From NCBI GenBank assembly GCA_947174415.1, contig CAMWIW010000015.1:1-39058 (forward strand): 39,058 nt of DNA, read 5' to 3'. Of this stretch, positions 24,722 through 32,381 are shown piece after piece. The translations under genes and the position numbers were made by a program. This stretch comes from an uncultured Clostridia bacterium (lineage in GTDB: Bacteria > Bacillota > Clostridia > Christensenellales > Borkfalkiaceae). Within the stretch, counting starts at the first letter, position 1, and each line of letters begins with the position of its first letter. The notes below the pieces were generated by a model. The model was not told where the DNA came from. It did not search any database and was given only the letters and a program-made list of their open reading frames with translations.

Positions 24722-26884
24722 TCAGCCGATATTTTTCTGGCTTACTTGCTTTAACGAAAGTCCTATTCTCTGCTTTTTCTTATCAAGCGTAATTATAACC
24801 GCCTTAACCTGCTGTCCGACTTTCAGAACGTCCGACGGGTGCTTTATAAATCTGTCGGTAATTTCCGAGATATGCACAAGCCCGTCCTGATGCACGCCTA
24901 TATCCACGAATGCGCCAAAGTCGATAACGTTACGGACCGTGCCGTCTACAATCATGCCGACTTCAAGGTCTTCGATGCTCATTATATCTTTTCTAAGCTG
25001 TCTTTGAGGCAAGCTGTCGCGGATATCTCTTCCGGGTTTAACAAGCTCGGAAATTATATCGTTCATTGTCGCTTTGTCAAGTCCGCAGTATTCCGCCGCC
25101 TTATCCTCGCCGTATTCCTTAACTTTTTGGGGAAGTTCGGAAAGCTTTCTTTCCCTTACGTCCGCGTCGGTATAGCCGAAAAGCGATAAAAGTTTTTCGG
25201 CTTTCTCATAAGATTCGGGGTGAACTGCGGTATTATCCATTATGTTCTTGCCGTCGGGAATTCTGAGGAAGCCCGCACACTGCTCGTATGCCTTTGCGCC
25301 GAGCTTAGAAACCTTTAAAAGCTGTGAACGCGAAGTGAATTTACCGTTCTCTTCACGGTAGGTTACGATATTTTTCGCGATGCCCGAATTAAGTCCCGCA
25401 ACGTACTTCAAAAGCGAAACGCTCGCCGTATTAAGGTCTACTCCGACGCTGTTTACGCAGTCTTCCAGAACGCCGCCTAAAACGCTGTCAAGCCTTTTCT
25501 TGTCCATATCGTGCTGATATTGCCCGACGCCTATAGACTTGGGGTCAATCTTTATAAGCTCTGCAAGCGGGTCTTGCAATCTTCTTGCAATGGAAATTGC
25601 CGAGCGGCGCGTCAAGTCGTAATCGGGAAATTCTTCGACAGCAAGAGGACTTGCTGAGTAAACTGATGCCCCCGCTTCGCTTACGACTGCGTAAGATACA
25701 CCGCTGACTTCCTTCAAAAGGTCGGCAACGAAAATTTCCGTTTCCTTGCTCGCAGTACCGTTACCGATTGAAATTATATCAACCTTGTGCTTTTTGATAA
25801 GCTCCTTCATGGTTGCTTTCGCACCCTCGATATCGTTCTTGGGCGGCACGGGATATATAACGCCCGTATCTAAAACTTTACCCGTTTCGTCAACTACGGC
25901 AACCTTGCAGCCCGTTCTGTACGCAGGGTCAAGACCAAGCGTAACCTTACCTTTTACGGGCGGCTGCAAAAGAAGCGGACGAAGATTAACTTCGAACATC
26001 TTTATAGCCTGTTCGCTTGCTCTGTCGGTTAAAATTGCGCGGACTTCACGCTCTATCGACGGCTGAATAAGTCTGTCGTAGCCGTCGTCCGCCGCTTCTT
26101 CGATAAGTTTAGCGCAGTCAGCGTTGCCGTTGGGCTTTAAGTATTTAGCCAAGCAAACGCGCTTTGCAATATCGGGATTAAAGTAAATTTTTGCTTTAAG
26201 GCACTCTTCCTTTTCGCCTCTGTTTATTGCAAGTATTCTGTGGTTCTTGATTTCGGGAATAATCTCGGAATATTCCGCGTACATTGCGTAAGTTCCCTTC
26301 TCGTCATCCTTAACCATTTTTACTTGCATTTCGCCGTGGTTTTCAAGCAGTGAGCGCAGTTTCTTTCTGAGCTCTGCGTTGTCAGAAATTATTTCCGCAA
26401 TAATATCCTTTGCACCCGCGATGGCGTCCTCAACGGTGGCTACGCCCTTTTCTTCGTCTATATATTTTTCGGCTTCTTTATAAGGGTCGCCCTCTTGCGC
26501 CAAAATGAACTCTGCAAGGGGCTGCAAGCCCTTCTCGATAGCAACCGATGCTCTCGTCTTTTTCTTTTGCTTGAAGGGGCGGTAAATATCCTCCACTTCG
26601 GTCATCGTCTGAGCGGCAGCAATGGCGGCTTGAATTTCTTCCGTCATTTTACCTTGCTCGGTAATAGAATTCGCAACTTCCTGCTTGCGCTTTTCAAGAT
26701 TTTTAAGATACTCGTATCTGTCGTTCAGTGCACGCAAAACCTGATCGTCAATCGCGCCCGTCATTTCCTTTCTGTAACGCGCAATGAAAGGAATGGTGTT
26801 GCCCTCTTCCAAAAGTTGCAAAATATTGCGAACGTGGTCGGGGCGCAAGTTAAATTCTTCTGTCAACTGTTGTGAAATTTCCAT
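24722..26884 (-). CDS. tex: Tex-family RNA-binding protein
   Basis: Tex/Spt6-like protein of 720 residues, full length. Domains in order: N-terminal helical region with the LRPDHVRNILQLLEEGNTIP segment, a YqgF-like RNase H fold (about 310-450, GLDPAYRTGCKVAVVD), helix-hairpin-helix repeats (about 480-560) and a C-terminal S1 RNA-binding domain (about 635-715, GTVRNVIDFGAFVDIGVHQDGLVHIS). Such proteins bind nucleic acid and affect transcription and stress tolerance. The ATG shares its A with the stop codon of the AlkD-like gene, so translation is coupled. It is the last gene of the deacetylase-M16-glycosylase unit. Confidence 0.96.
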   Translation of the reverse strand: MEISQQLTEEFNLRPDHVRNILQLLEEGNTIPFIARYRKEMTGAIDDQVLRALNDRYEYLKNLEKRKQEVANSITEQGKMTEEIQAAIAAAQTMTEVEDIYRPFKQKKKTRASVAIEKGLQPLAEFILAQEGDPYKEAEKYIDEEKGVATVEDAIAGAKDIIAEIISDNAELRKKLRSLLENHGEMQVKMVKDDEKGTYAMYAEYSEIIPEIKNHRILAINRGEKEECLKAKIYFNPDIAKRVCLAKYLKPNGNADCAKLIEEAADDGYDRLIQPSIEREVRAILTDRASEQAIKMFEVNLRPLLLQPPVKGKVTLGLDPAYRTGCKVAVVDETGKVLDTGVIYPVPPKNDIEGAKATMKELIKKHKVDIISIGNGTASKETEIFVADLLKEVSGVSYAVVSEAGASVYSASPLAVEEFPDYDLTRRSAISIARRLQDPLAELIKIDPKSIGVGQYQHDMDKKRLDSVLGGVLEDCVNSVGVDLNTASVSLLKYVAGLNSGIAKNIVTYREENGKFTSRSQLLKVSKLGAKAYEQCAGFLRIPDGKNIMDNTAVHPESYEKAEKLLSLFGYTDADVRERKLSELPQKVKEYGEDKAAEYCGLDKATMNDIISELVKPGRDIRDSLPQRQLRKDIMSIEDLEVGMIVDGTVRNVIDFGAFVDIGVHQDGLVHISEITDRFIKHPSDVLKVGQQVKAVIITLDKKKQRIGLSLKQVSQKNIG

Positions 26885-27552
26885 TATGTTTTTAACCCTT
26901 TTAAATATGTTTTTTGTTCGGCGGTAAGTCTGTAACTCTCACACGCCTTTTGAATTGCCTTGTTATGTGTCTTTTTATCGGTATACTCCTCTTTAAGGAA
27001 GTTTACCGCACCGTCGTAATTTTTTATAAGCAGCTCGGCAATCAGCCACGCCGCCGCCATATGCACGTAATATTTTTCGGTTTCGACGGTCTTCAAAATA
27101 TCTTCGATTATATTAAAATATTTTTCTTTGACGTAAAAATGCAGTAACGTCGTCAGCGCAAACCGCTTATAAAATTCCCCGTCGTTTGCAAGATATTTGT
27201 AAATAAACTCTAAAAATTCGTCCTTGTGCTTTTCTATACACTTTGGTGTAAAGCAGTCGCAGGTTGCCCAATTATCAATAAGCGCCACGCACCCGTCCAC
27301 GCGTTTTATAAACTCTTCCCATTTAAGACAGGAAACCGCGGTAAGCTTTACAAAAGTTACTTCGTAATACTCGTCGGGAAAGCCTAAAAGCTCGTCCACG
27401 CAATCTATGTATTTTTTTGCAATTTTTCTAAGCTGCGGAACTCTGACGCCCAGAACGCTGATAGCGTCGTTTTTTAAAAGCTTTTTGTTAAAAATGCGGT
27501 AATCTTCGTCAGCGAAAGTTTGAAGCTCATTCAAAAGCTCTTGATAGCGCAT
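26884..27552 (-). CDS. AlkD-like DNA alkylation repair protein
   Basis: HEAT-repeat protein of 222 residues of the AlkC/AlkD superfamily, which excises alkylated bases without flipping them. The family-type segments LGVRVPQLRKIAKKY (34-48), KLTAVSCLKWEEF, IDNWATCDCF (about 92-101) and YVHMAAAWLIAELLIKNY are present. The aspartate of the WATCD stretch corresponds to the position important in AlkD. It overlaps the upstream glycosylase gene by 26 bases and touches tex by one base. Its being a working glycosylase is inferred from the family; some members have other roles. Confidence 0.88.
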   Translation of the reverse strand: MRYQELLNELQTFADEDYRIFNKKLLKNDAISVLGVRVPQLRKIAKKYIDCVDELLGFPDEYYEVTFVKLTAVSCLKWEEFIKRVDGCVALIDNWATCDCFTPKCIEKHKDEFLEFIYKYLANDGEFYKRFALTTLLHFYVKEKYFNIIEDILKTVETEKYYVHMAAAWLIAELLIKNYDGAVNFLKEEYTDKKTHNKAIQKACESYRLTAEQKTYLKGLKT

Positions 27553-28006
27553 AGTACCAAACCTCCGTTTTAAATCTTGTATTTGCGGGGCTAGTTGAAG
27601 GTAACTGCACGAAAGGCACTTCCGTATCGCCGAAATTGCGCAAAAATATCTCCGCCGCCTTACTGCCGTTTAACATTATATAATTAATTTTCGAGTTTTG
27701 CAATAACTTTTTGATATTCGCTACTTTGAAATTTTTTATCTTATTATCCTGCGAGCCGACTATTTCGCACTCGGTAACCATATCCCACAGCGCGATATTC
27801 CGTCTTTTTAAAAAGTCCTTCTTGCCGTCAACGCCGTTTGGTACTTCCTCACCGAAGAAAGAGCAAACGGTTTTCCAAAATCTGTTTTGTTTGTTGCCGT
27901 AGTAAAACTCAACCTGTCGGCTTTTCACCGACGGAAAGCTTCCTAATATCAAAACGACGCTGTTTTCATCGTAAAACGGCTCAAACCCGTGTTTTATCTC
28001 TTCCAT
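27527..28006 (-). CDS. Hypoxanthine/uracil-type DNA glycosylase (HDG family)
   Basis: UDG-superfamily enzyme of 159 residues, matching the DNA-deoxyinosine glycosylase group (family 6). The catalytic loop reads LILGSFPSVKSR (near 19-30), followed by YYGNKQNRFW (about 34-43), and the second motif is STSPAN near 140. Such enzymes remove hypoxanthine, the product of adenine deamination. The ATG at 28006 comes one base after the M16 stop (TAA-A-ATG) and has no clear ribosome site, so it probably depends on coupling. A TTG start ten codons upstream inside the M16 gene is possible. Its end overlaps the AlkD-like gene, forming a two-gene base-excision pair. Confidence 0.87.
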   Translation of the reverse strand: MEEIKHGFEPFYDENSVVLILGSFPSVKSRQVEFYYGNKQNRFWKTVCSFFGEEVPNGVDGKKDFLKRRNIALWDMVTECEIVGSQDNKIKNFKVANIKKLLQNSKINYIMLNGSKAAEIFLRNFGDTEVPFVQLPSTSPANTRFKTEVWYYALSRAFE

Positions 28007-28007
28007 T

Positions 28008-29240
28008 TTAAAGCGGCTTGTCCACAGCGCCCACAAGGGAAATCGCCTTGTATTTATCGTCGAAATTCATATCAACCGCGGCAAGAACGTCGTCAAGCGT
28101 TACGGCGTTCAGCTTATTTACCCGTTCCTCGAAGTCGTAAATTTTCCCGTTGTACAAAAGTTCTTTTCCGAATAAAAGCATCTGAGTGCTCGTGCTTTCC
28201 TGCGAGAATATTGAAGAAGACAAAAGCTGCTCTTTACCGCGCTCGAATTCGTCTTTGGAAATGTTTTTCTTCTTCAAATCGGCAATACAGTCGTAAATCG
28301 CATCAACCGACTTGCGATATTTTTCCGCATTTACACCGGCATATATAGACAGCGCACCCGCTTCTGCGTAGGTTGAAACGTAAGAATATACGGTGTAGGC
28401 AAGACCAAGCTCCTCTCTGACCGTCTGAAACAGTCTCGAAGACACGCCGCCGCCCAAAATCGTATTCATAATCTGCGTCGCGTCGTAATATTTATCGTAT
28501 CTTTTAACCGAGGGAAAAGCAATTCCTATATGCACCTGCTCTATATCCTTGTGCTTGAAAATAGATTTTCCCTGAAGCTCTACCTTTACTTCGCTTCTTT
28601 TGCAGTATTTTTTTTCAAGGCTTGAAAAGTATTTCAATACAAGTTCTTCGGCGAGGTTCACGTCTATATTTCCCGCCATAGATATCACTATATTGTCAGG
28701 AATATAATGCTTGTCCAGATAATTAGAAACGTCTGCTTTGGTAAAGCCCGAAACGTTCTTTTTCGGTCCTAAAATATTTCTGCCGTAGCCCTCGTAGCCA
28801 AAGAATGCGTTGGCAAGCAAATCGAGACATAAATCGTCGGGGGTGTCCTCGTTCATATTTATTTCTTCGATAATGACACCCTTTTCTTTGACCATTTCTT
28901 CCTCGGGGAACGTACTTTCAAGGAATATATCGGCAAGAATTTCAAACGCCTCAGCCGCATGATTAGTTGTGGATTTAGCGTAGTAACAAGTCATATCCTT
29001 GCCCGTAAAGGCATTCATCTGCGCGCCTATTCTGTCCATTTCGTCCGAAATTTGAAAAGAAGTGCGCTTTTTAGTGCCTTTAAACGTCATATGCTCGATA
29101 AAATGGGAAATCCCGTCCTCTTTATCGCTTTCCTGCGAAGAGCCCGTATGAACGAGAATTCCCATCGTTACGGACAAAAGTCCGTCCATTTTGTTTACAA
29201 TAAGTTTCAGTCCGTTATCAAGTGTTTTAAAATGTACCAT
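28008..29240 (-). CDS. M16-family zinc metallopeptidase (MlpA/YmxG-like)
   Basis: Processing-peptidase type protein of 410 residues. The inverted zinc motif HxxEH is at His46-Glu49-His50 (SHFIEHMTFKGT), with the third ligand in EEINMNED (about 125-132). Two homologous alpha/beta halves follow, the second with GGGVSSRLFQTVREELGLAYTVYS, also a family signature. No signal peptide is seen, so it is cytoplasmic. The ATG overlaps the deacetylase stop by one base, with AGGAG upstream. The pairing of a YlxY-like deacetylase and an M16 peptidase is also found in Bacillus (ylxY-mlpA). Substrates are unknown. Confidence 0.93.
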   Translation of the reverse strand: MVHFKTLDNGLKLIVNKMDGLLSVTMGILVHTGSSQESDKEDGISHFIEHMTFKGTKKRTSFQISDEMDRIGAQMNAFTGKDMTCYYAKSTTNHAAEAFEILADIFLESTFPEEEMVKEKGVIIEEINMNEDTPDDLCLDLLANAFFGYEGYGRNILGPKKNVSGFTKADVSNYLDKHYIPDNIVISMAGNIDVNLAEELVLKYFSSLEKKYCKRSEVKVELQGKSIFKHKDIEQVHIGIAFPSVKRYDKYYDATQIMNTILGGGVSSRLFQTVREELGLAYTVYSYVSTYAEAGALSIYAGVNAEKYRKSVDAIYDCIADLKKKNISKDEFERGKEQLLSSSIFSQESTSTQMLLFGKELLYNGKIYDFEERVNKLNAVTLDDVLAAVDMNFDDKYKAISLVGAVDKPL

Positions 29241-29944
29241 TATTCTCCTAATATTTGAGAAAGGGTTTCGGTTTTTAACCCGTTTTCTCTTATGTAATTT
29301 AATATTTTAGGTAAAGTTTTTACCGTAACGTCCTTTGGATGCATAAGTATAAACTCTCCCGCCTTCAGTTCGTCCGTTGCACGGGTATAAACTAAATTTT
29401 CGTCGTTATCGCGCCAATCTATCGTGTCCCTCGACCACATTATAACCTTCATATCCAGAAAAGCGCAAGCGGATAGCGTATCTTCGCAAAAAGCACCCGA
29501 CGGCGGCGCAAAAAGTTCTACCTTTTGCCCGCAAATCATTTCGAGAAGCTTCACGCTCGGGCGTATTTCTTCCAGATTAGCGTCGTAAGACATTTTGGAA
29601 TGGTCCTTGTGAAAATACCCGTGGCTGCCGAGTTCGTGCCCGCGGCTATAAATTTCGCGCACGCAATCGACGTTGTCGTCCGCCCAGCTTCCGCCTATAA
29701 AGAAAGTTGCTTTTGCCTCGTACTCGTCAAGAGTATCAAGAATACTTAAAACGTTTTCGGTGCTTTCATAGACGTTAAAAGTCAGCCCGACAGCTCCGCT
29801 CTCTTCGTTCCCGCCGTAATAAAGGTTGGTGTTTTCATAGATTACGGCCTTGGCATTGCCGCTGAAATAGCCTATAAGCGAAACGCCCGTAATTACCAAA
29901 ATCAAAGTGATATTCGTAAATATAGTAAATAACTTGCCTTTCAA
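29240..29944 (-). CDS. YlxY-like polysaccharide deacetylase-fold protein
   Basis: NodB-homology domain protein of 234 residues with an N-terminal membrane anchor (about 8-27), so it should act outside the membrane. The fold is clear: KATFFIGGSW, GHELGSHGYFH (His108 and His112 of the metal site), APPSGAF and MWSRDTIDW. The first motif, normally TFDDG, reads TFNVYE (55-60), so the catalytic and one metal-binding aspartate are gone. A TFNV form is known from the sporulation-linked YlxY group, so this is likely a family trait, not a mutation. The start is TTG at 29944, with GAGGT 6 bases upstream. It leads the unit with the M16 peptidase, two repair genes and tex. Confidence 0.88.
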   Translation of the reverse strand: MKGKLFTIFTNITLILVITGVSLIGYFSGNAKAVIYENTNLYYGGNEESGAVGLTFNVYESTENVLSILDTLDEYEAKATFFIGGSWADDNVDCVREIYSRGHELGSHGYFHKDHSKMSYDANLEEIRPSVKLLEMICGQKVELFAPPSGAFCEDTLSACAFLDMKVIMWSRDTIDWRDNDENLVYTRATDELKAGEFILMHPKDVTVKTLPKILNYIRENGLKTETLSQILGE

Positions 29945-30020
29945 TAGTTTACCTCAAAAAGAATGTTTTAATCAATTCTATAATATTCTTTCCAAGGCGC
30001 GCATATTCAAGCGTACAAGC

Positions 30021-32378
30021 CTATTTTAGTTTTATAAAAGTAACCCCCGTTTCTCCCTCTCCGTATTTGCCGAGGCGGTAGCTTTCCACGTTCCTGTGCC
30101 TTCTTAAATGCTCGGCAATTGAGTTTTTAAGTTTTCCCGTACCAACGCCGTGAATAACCTTAATCTCTTCTAAGTTATCCGTTACGGCGCGGTCGATAAA
30201 ATTGTCAACTTCGTACAAGGCTTCTTCAACCGTCATTCCGAGAACGTTTATTTCGAGAACAGGCATAGTTTTTGGCAATTTCTTAACAACTTTAACGTTC
30301 TTCTGCTTAGCTTTTTCCTCACCTGTTATAAGCAAATCTTTAAGCTTTAAATGCATTTTCAGGCTTCCGCAAAGGACTTCCGCCTCGCCCTTTGCCGCAT
30401 TGAAAGCAGCAACGACGCCTTTACAATCAATAGGCTTGACAAATACGGCCATTCCCTCTTTTATATTTTGCGGTGTTGCAGGTAAAAAGTCGTTAACCTG
30501 CTTTTTTTCTTCCTCATCGTCGAAAGCCTTGTCTTTAAGCTTGTTTTTGAGAGTTCGCGCGGCAATTAAGTCCGCCTCTTTCAGCTCTTCCTTTTTGAAT
30601 ATTTCCTCAATAGCTGCAAGCATTTCTTCGGCTTGCTCGGTCCGCTCTGAGATAATTCTTCGGCTTTCCGTACGGGCGGAACGGTTTATTTTCTCTTTTT
30701 CACGGTTGAGTTCCGCGATCTGCGCGTTAACCTTTTCAAGCTTTTCGCGCCATTCAAGCTGCATCGAAGAAATTTCCGCAAGCTTTCTTTCTGCCTCTAT
30801 ACGGCTCTCTTCCGCGCGACGAACAACGTTTTCAAAGCTTCTTGCACCCTCGGATAAATAGCTTTCCGCACTGTCGAGAATTTGCTTACTCATTCCAAGC
30901 CGCCTTGAAATTGCCAAAGCGTTACTTGCTCCGGGCAAGCCTATTTTAATTTTGTATAATGGCTTTAACGTGTCCGTATCGAACTCCATACTTGCGTTTT
31001 CTATCCCGCCAACGGTATACGCAAACTCCTTTAAGGGCGTATAGTGCGTCGTTACTATTCCCTTAGCCCCGCAATCCAAAAGGTGTTTTACTACGGCCTT
31101 TGCAATGGCTTGCCCCTCGTCGGGATTAGTACCGCCACCAAGCTCGTCTATAAGAACAAGACTGTTGTTATCCGCGCCATCGCAAATATTGATAATATTC
31201 GTTATATGTGAAGAAAAAGTCGATAAACTCTCTTCTATGCTTTGACTGTCGCCTATATCACAGAAAACTTTTGTAAATATTCCGACAGAGCTACCCTCCG
31301 CCGCGGGAATATAAAATCCGCAAGCCGCCATAAGACAAAACAGTCCGCAGGTTTTTAAGGTAACTGTTTTACCGCCCGTATTCGCGCCGCTTAAAAGTAA
31401 AAAGTTATAATTTCTACCAAGTTCAAGAGAGACGGGTACGACTTTATCTTTATCGATAAGCGGGTGTCTTCCCTTTATTATGTTTATATATCCGCGGCTA
31501 TTGACTTTGGGCTTAGTGCATTTTTTTAAGTAGCCGTATTCGGCTTTTGCATACCGACTGTCGAGTTCGGCAAGAATTTCAGCATTCTTATTAAGCTGCT
31601 CCGCCATTGCGCCCACACGCAAAGATAAGGCTTTCAATATAGCTTCGATTTCTTCGCGCTCGTCAATAGTCAATGCAATAAGCTCGTTATTTAGTTCGAG
31701 AACGTATTCGGGTTCTATAAAGAAAGTTGCGCCCGTTTTGGAACGGTCGTGTATAAAGCCTTTAACGCGGTTTTTATGTTCTGCTTTTACGGGAACGACG
31801 TATCTGTCGTTCCTTATTGTAACTATTCCGTCCTGCAAAAATTCGGAATGTTTGCCAGAAGCATACTCCGAAAGTTTTTCGCGTATGCGCGAGTTAAGGC
31901 TCTTTATCTTAGTGCGGATAGTATAAAGTCTGTCGCTTGCGTTATCGCTCAACGCGTCAACGGATATAATTTTATTGCAAATATCGTCCTCTAAGCCTCT
32001 GTCAAAATAGAGGTTGCAGATAAGCGATTTGGTAAGCGGAAATTCTTCTTCGATTTTTTCGATGCCTGTAAACGCAACCCTTGACGAACGCAAAAGCGCC
32101 GCACAGTCTAAAAGCTCTTTACAGGACAATGTAGAGCCTTTTGCCGCACGCGCAACGAAGTTCGCAACTTCGGGAAAAGCTTCCACCTTTCCGACGCCGT
32201 AAACGTAAAGAAGTTTATCACATTCTTCGGTTATATCGAGCCGCTGTCTTACTTCCGCAATATCGGTTGAAGGTTGACACGCCAAAATAAGCGCCTTGCC
32301 GCTGTCAAGCGTAGCAAATTCAGCCGCCGAAGAAAGAATTTTATTCAATTCGAGTTTGTCTAAACTTCTGTTATCCAT
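30021..32378 (-). CDS. mutS2: Endonuclease MutS2
   Basis: MutS2, 785 residues, normal length. It lacks the mismatch-recognition domain of MutS and has core/clamp helices (about 1-280), an ABC-type ATPase with Walker A SGANTGGKT (near 332-340) and ELGGGTNPDEG, a long coiled coil (about 510-640) and a C-terminal Smr nuclease domain (about 705-785) with LGMTVEEAL and HGVGTGKLK. The Walker A has Ala where Pro is usual (GPNTGGKT). MutS2 proteins limit recombination in some species and split collided ribosomes in Bacillus. The gene starts three bases after the U32 stop with no ribosome site of its own, implying coupling. Confidence 0.96.
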   Translation of the reverse strand: MDNRSLDKLELNKILSSAAEFATLDSGKALILACQPSTDIAEVRQRLDITEECDKLLYVYGVGKVEAFPEVANFVARAAKGSTLSCKELLDCAALLRSSRVAFTGIEKIEEEFPLTKSLICNLYFDRGLEDDICNKIISVDALSDNASDRLYTIRTKIKSLNSRIREKLSEYASGKHSEFLQDGIVTIRNDRYVVPVKAEHKNRVKGFIHDRSKTGATFFIEPEYVLELNNELIALTIDEREEIEAILKALSLRVGAMAEQLNKNAEILAELDSRYAKAEYGYLKKCTKPKVNSRGYINIIKGRHPLIDKDKVVPVSLELGRNYNFLLLSGANTGGKTVTLKTCGLFCLMAACGFYIPAAEGSSVGIFTKVFCDIGDSQSIEESLSTFSSHITNIINICDGADNNSLVLIDELGGGTNPDEGQAIAKAVVKHLLDCGAKGIVTTHYTPLKEFAYTVGGIENASMEFDTDTLKPLYKIKIGLPGASNALAISRRLGMSKQILDSAESYLSEGARSFENVVRRAEESRIEAERKLAEISSMQLEWREKLEKVNAQIAELNREKEKINRSARTESRRIISERTEQAEEMLAAIEEIFKKEELKEADLIAARTLKNKLKDKAFDDEEEKKQVNDFLPATPQNIKEGMAVFVKPIDCKGVVAAFNAAKGEAEVLCGSLKMHLKLKDLLITGEEKAKQKNVKVVKKLPKTMPVLEINVLGMTVEEALYEVDNFIDRAVTDNLEEIKVIHGVGTGKLKNSIAEHLRRHRNVESYRLGKYGEGETGVTFIKLK

Positions 32379-32381
32379 AAA

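Noticed and set aside
29945-30020. Promoter for the YlxY-like gene operon
   Set aside because: TTGAAT and TATTAT are present but 19 bases apart, and other pairings are worse; not strong enough to list.
30202-30861. Serine/phenylalanine-rich open frame opposite mutS2 (219 codons)
   Set aside because: Composition is the antisense image of the Glu/Lys coiled coil of MutS2.
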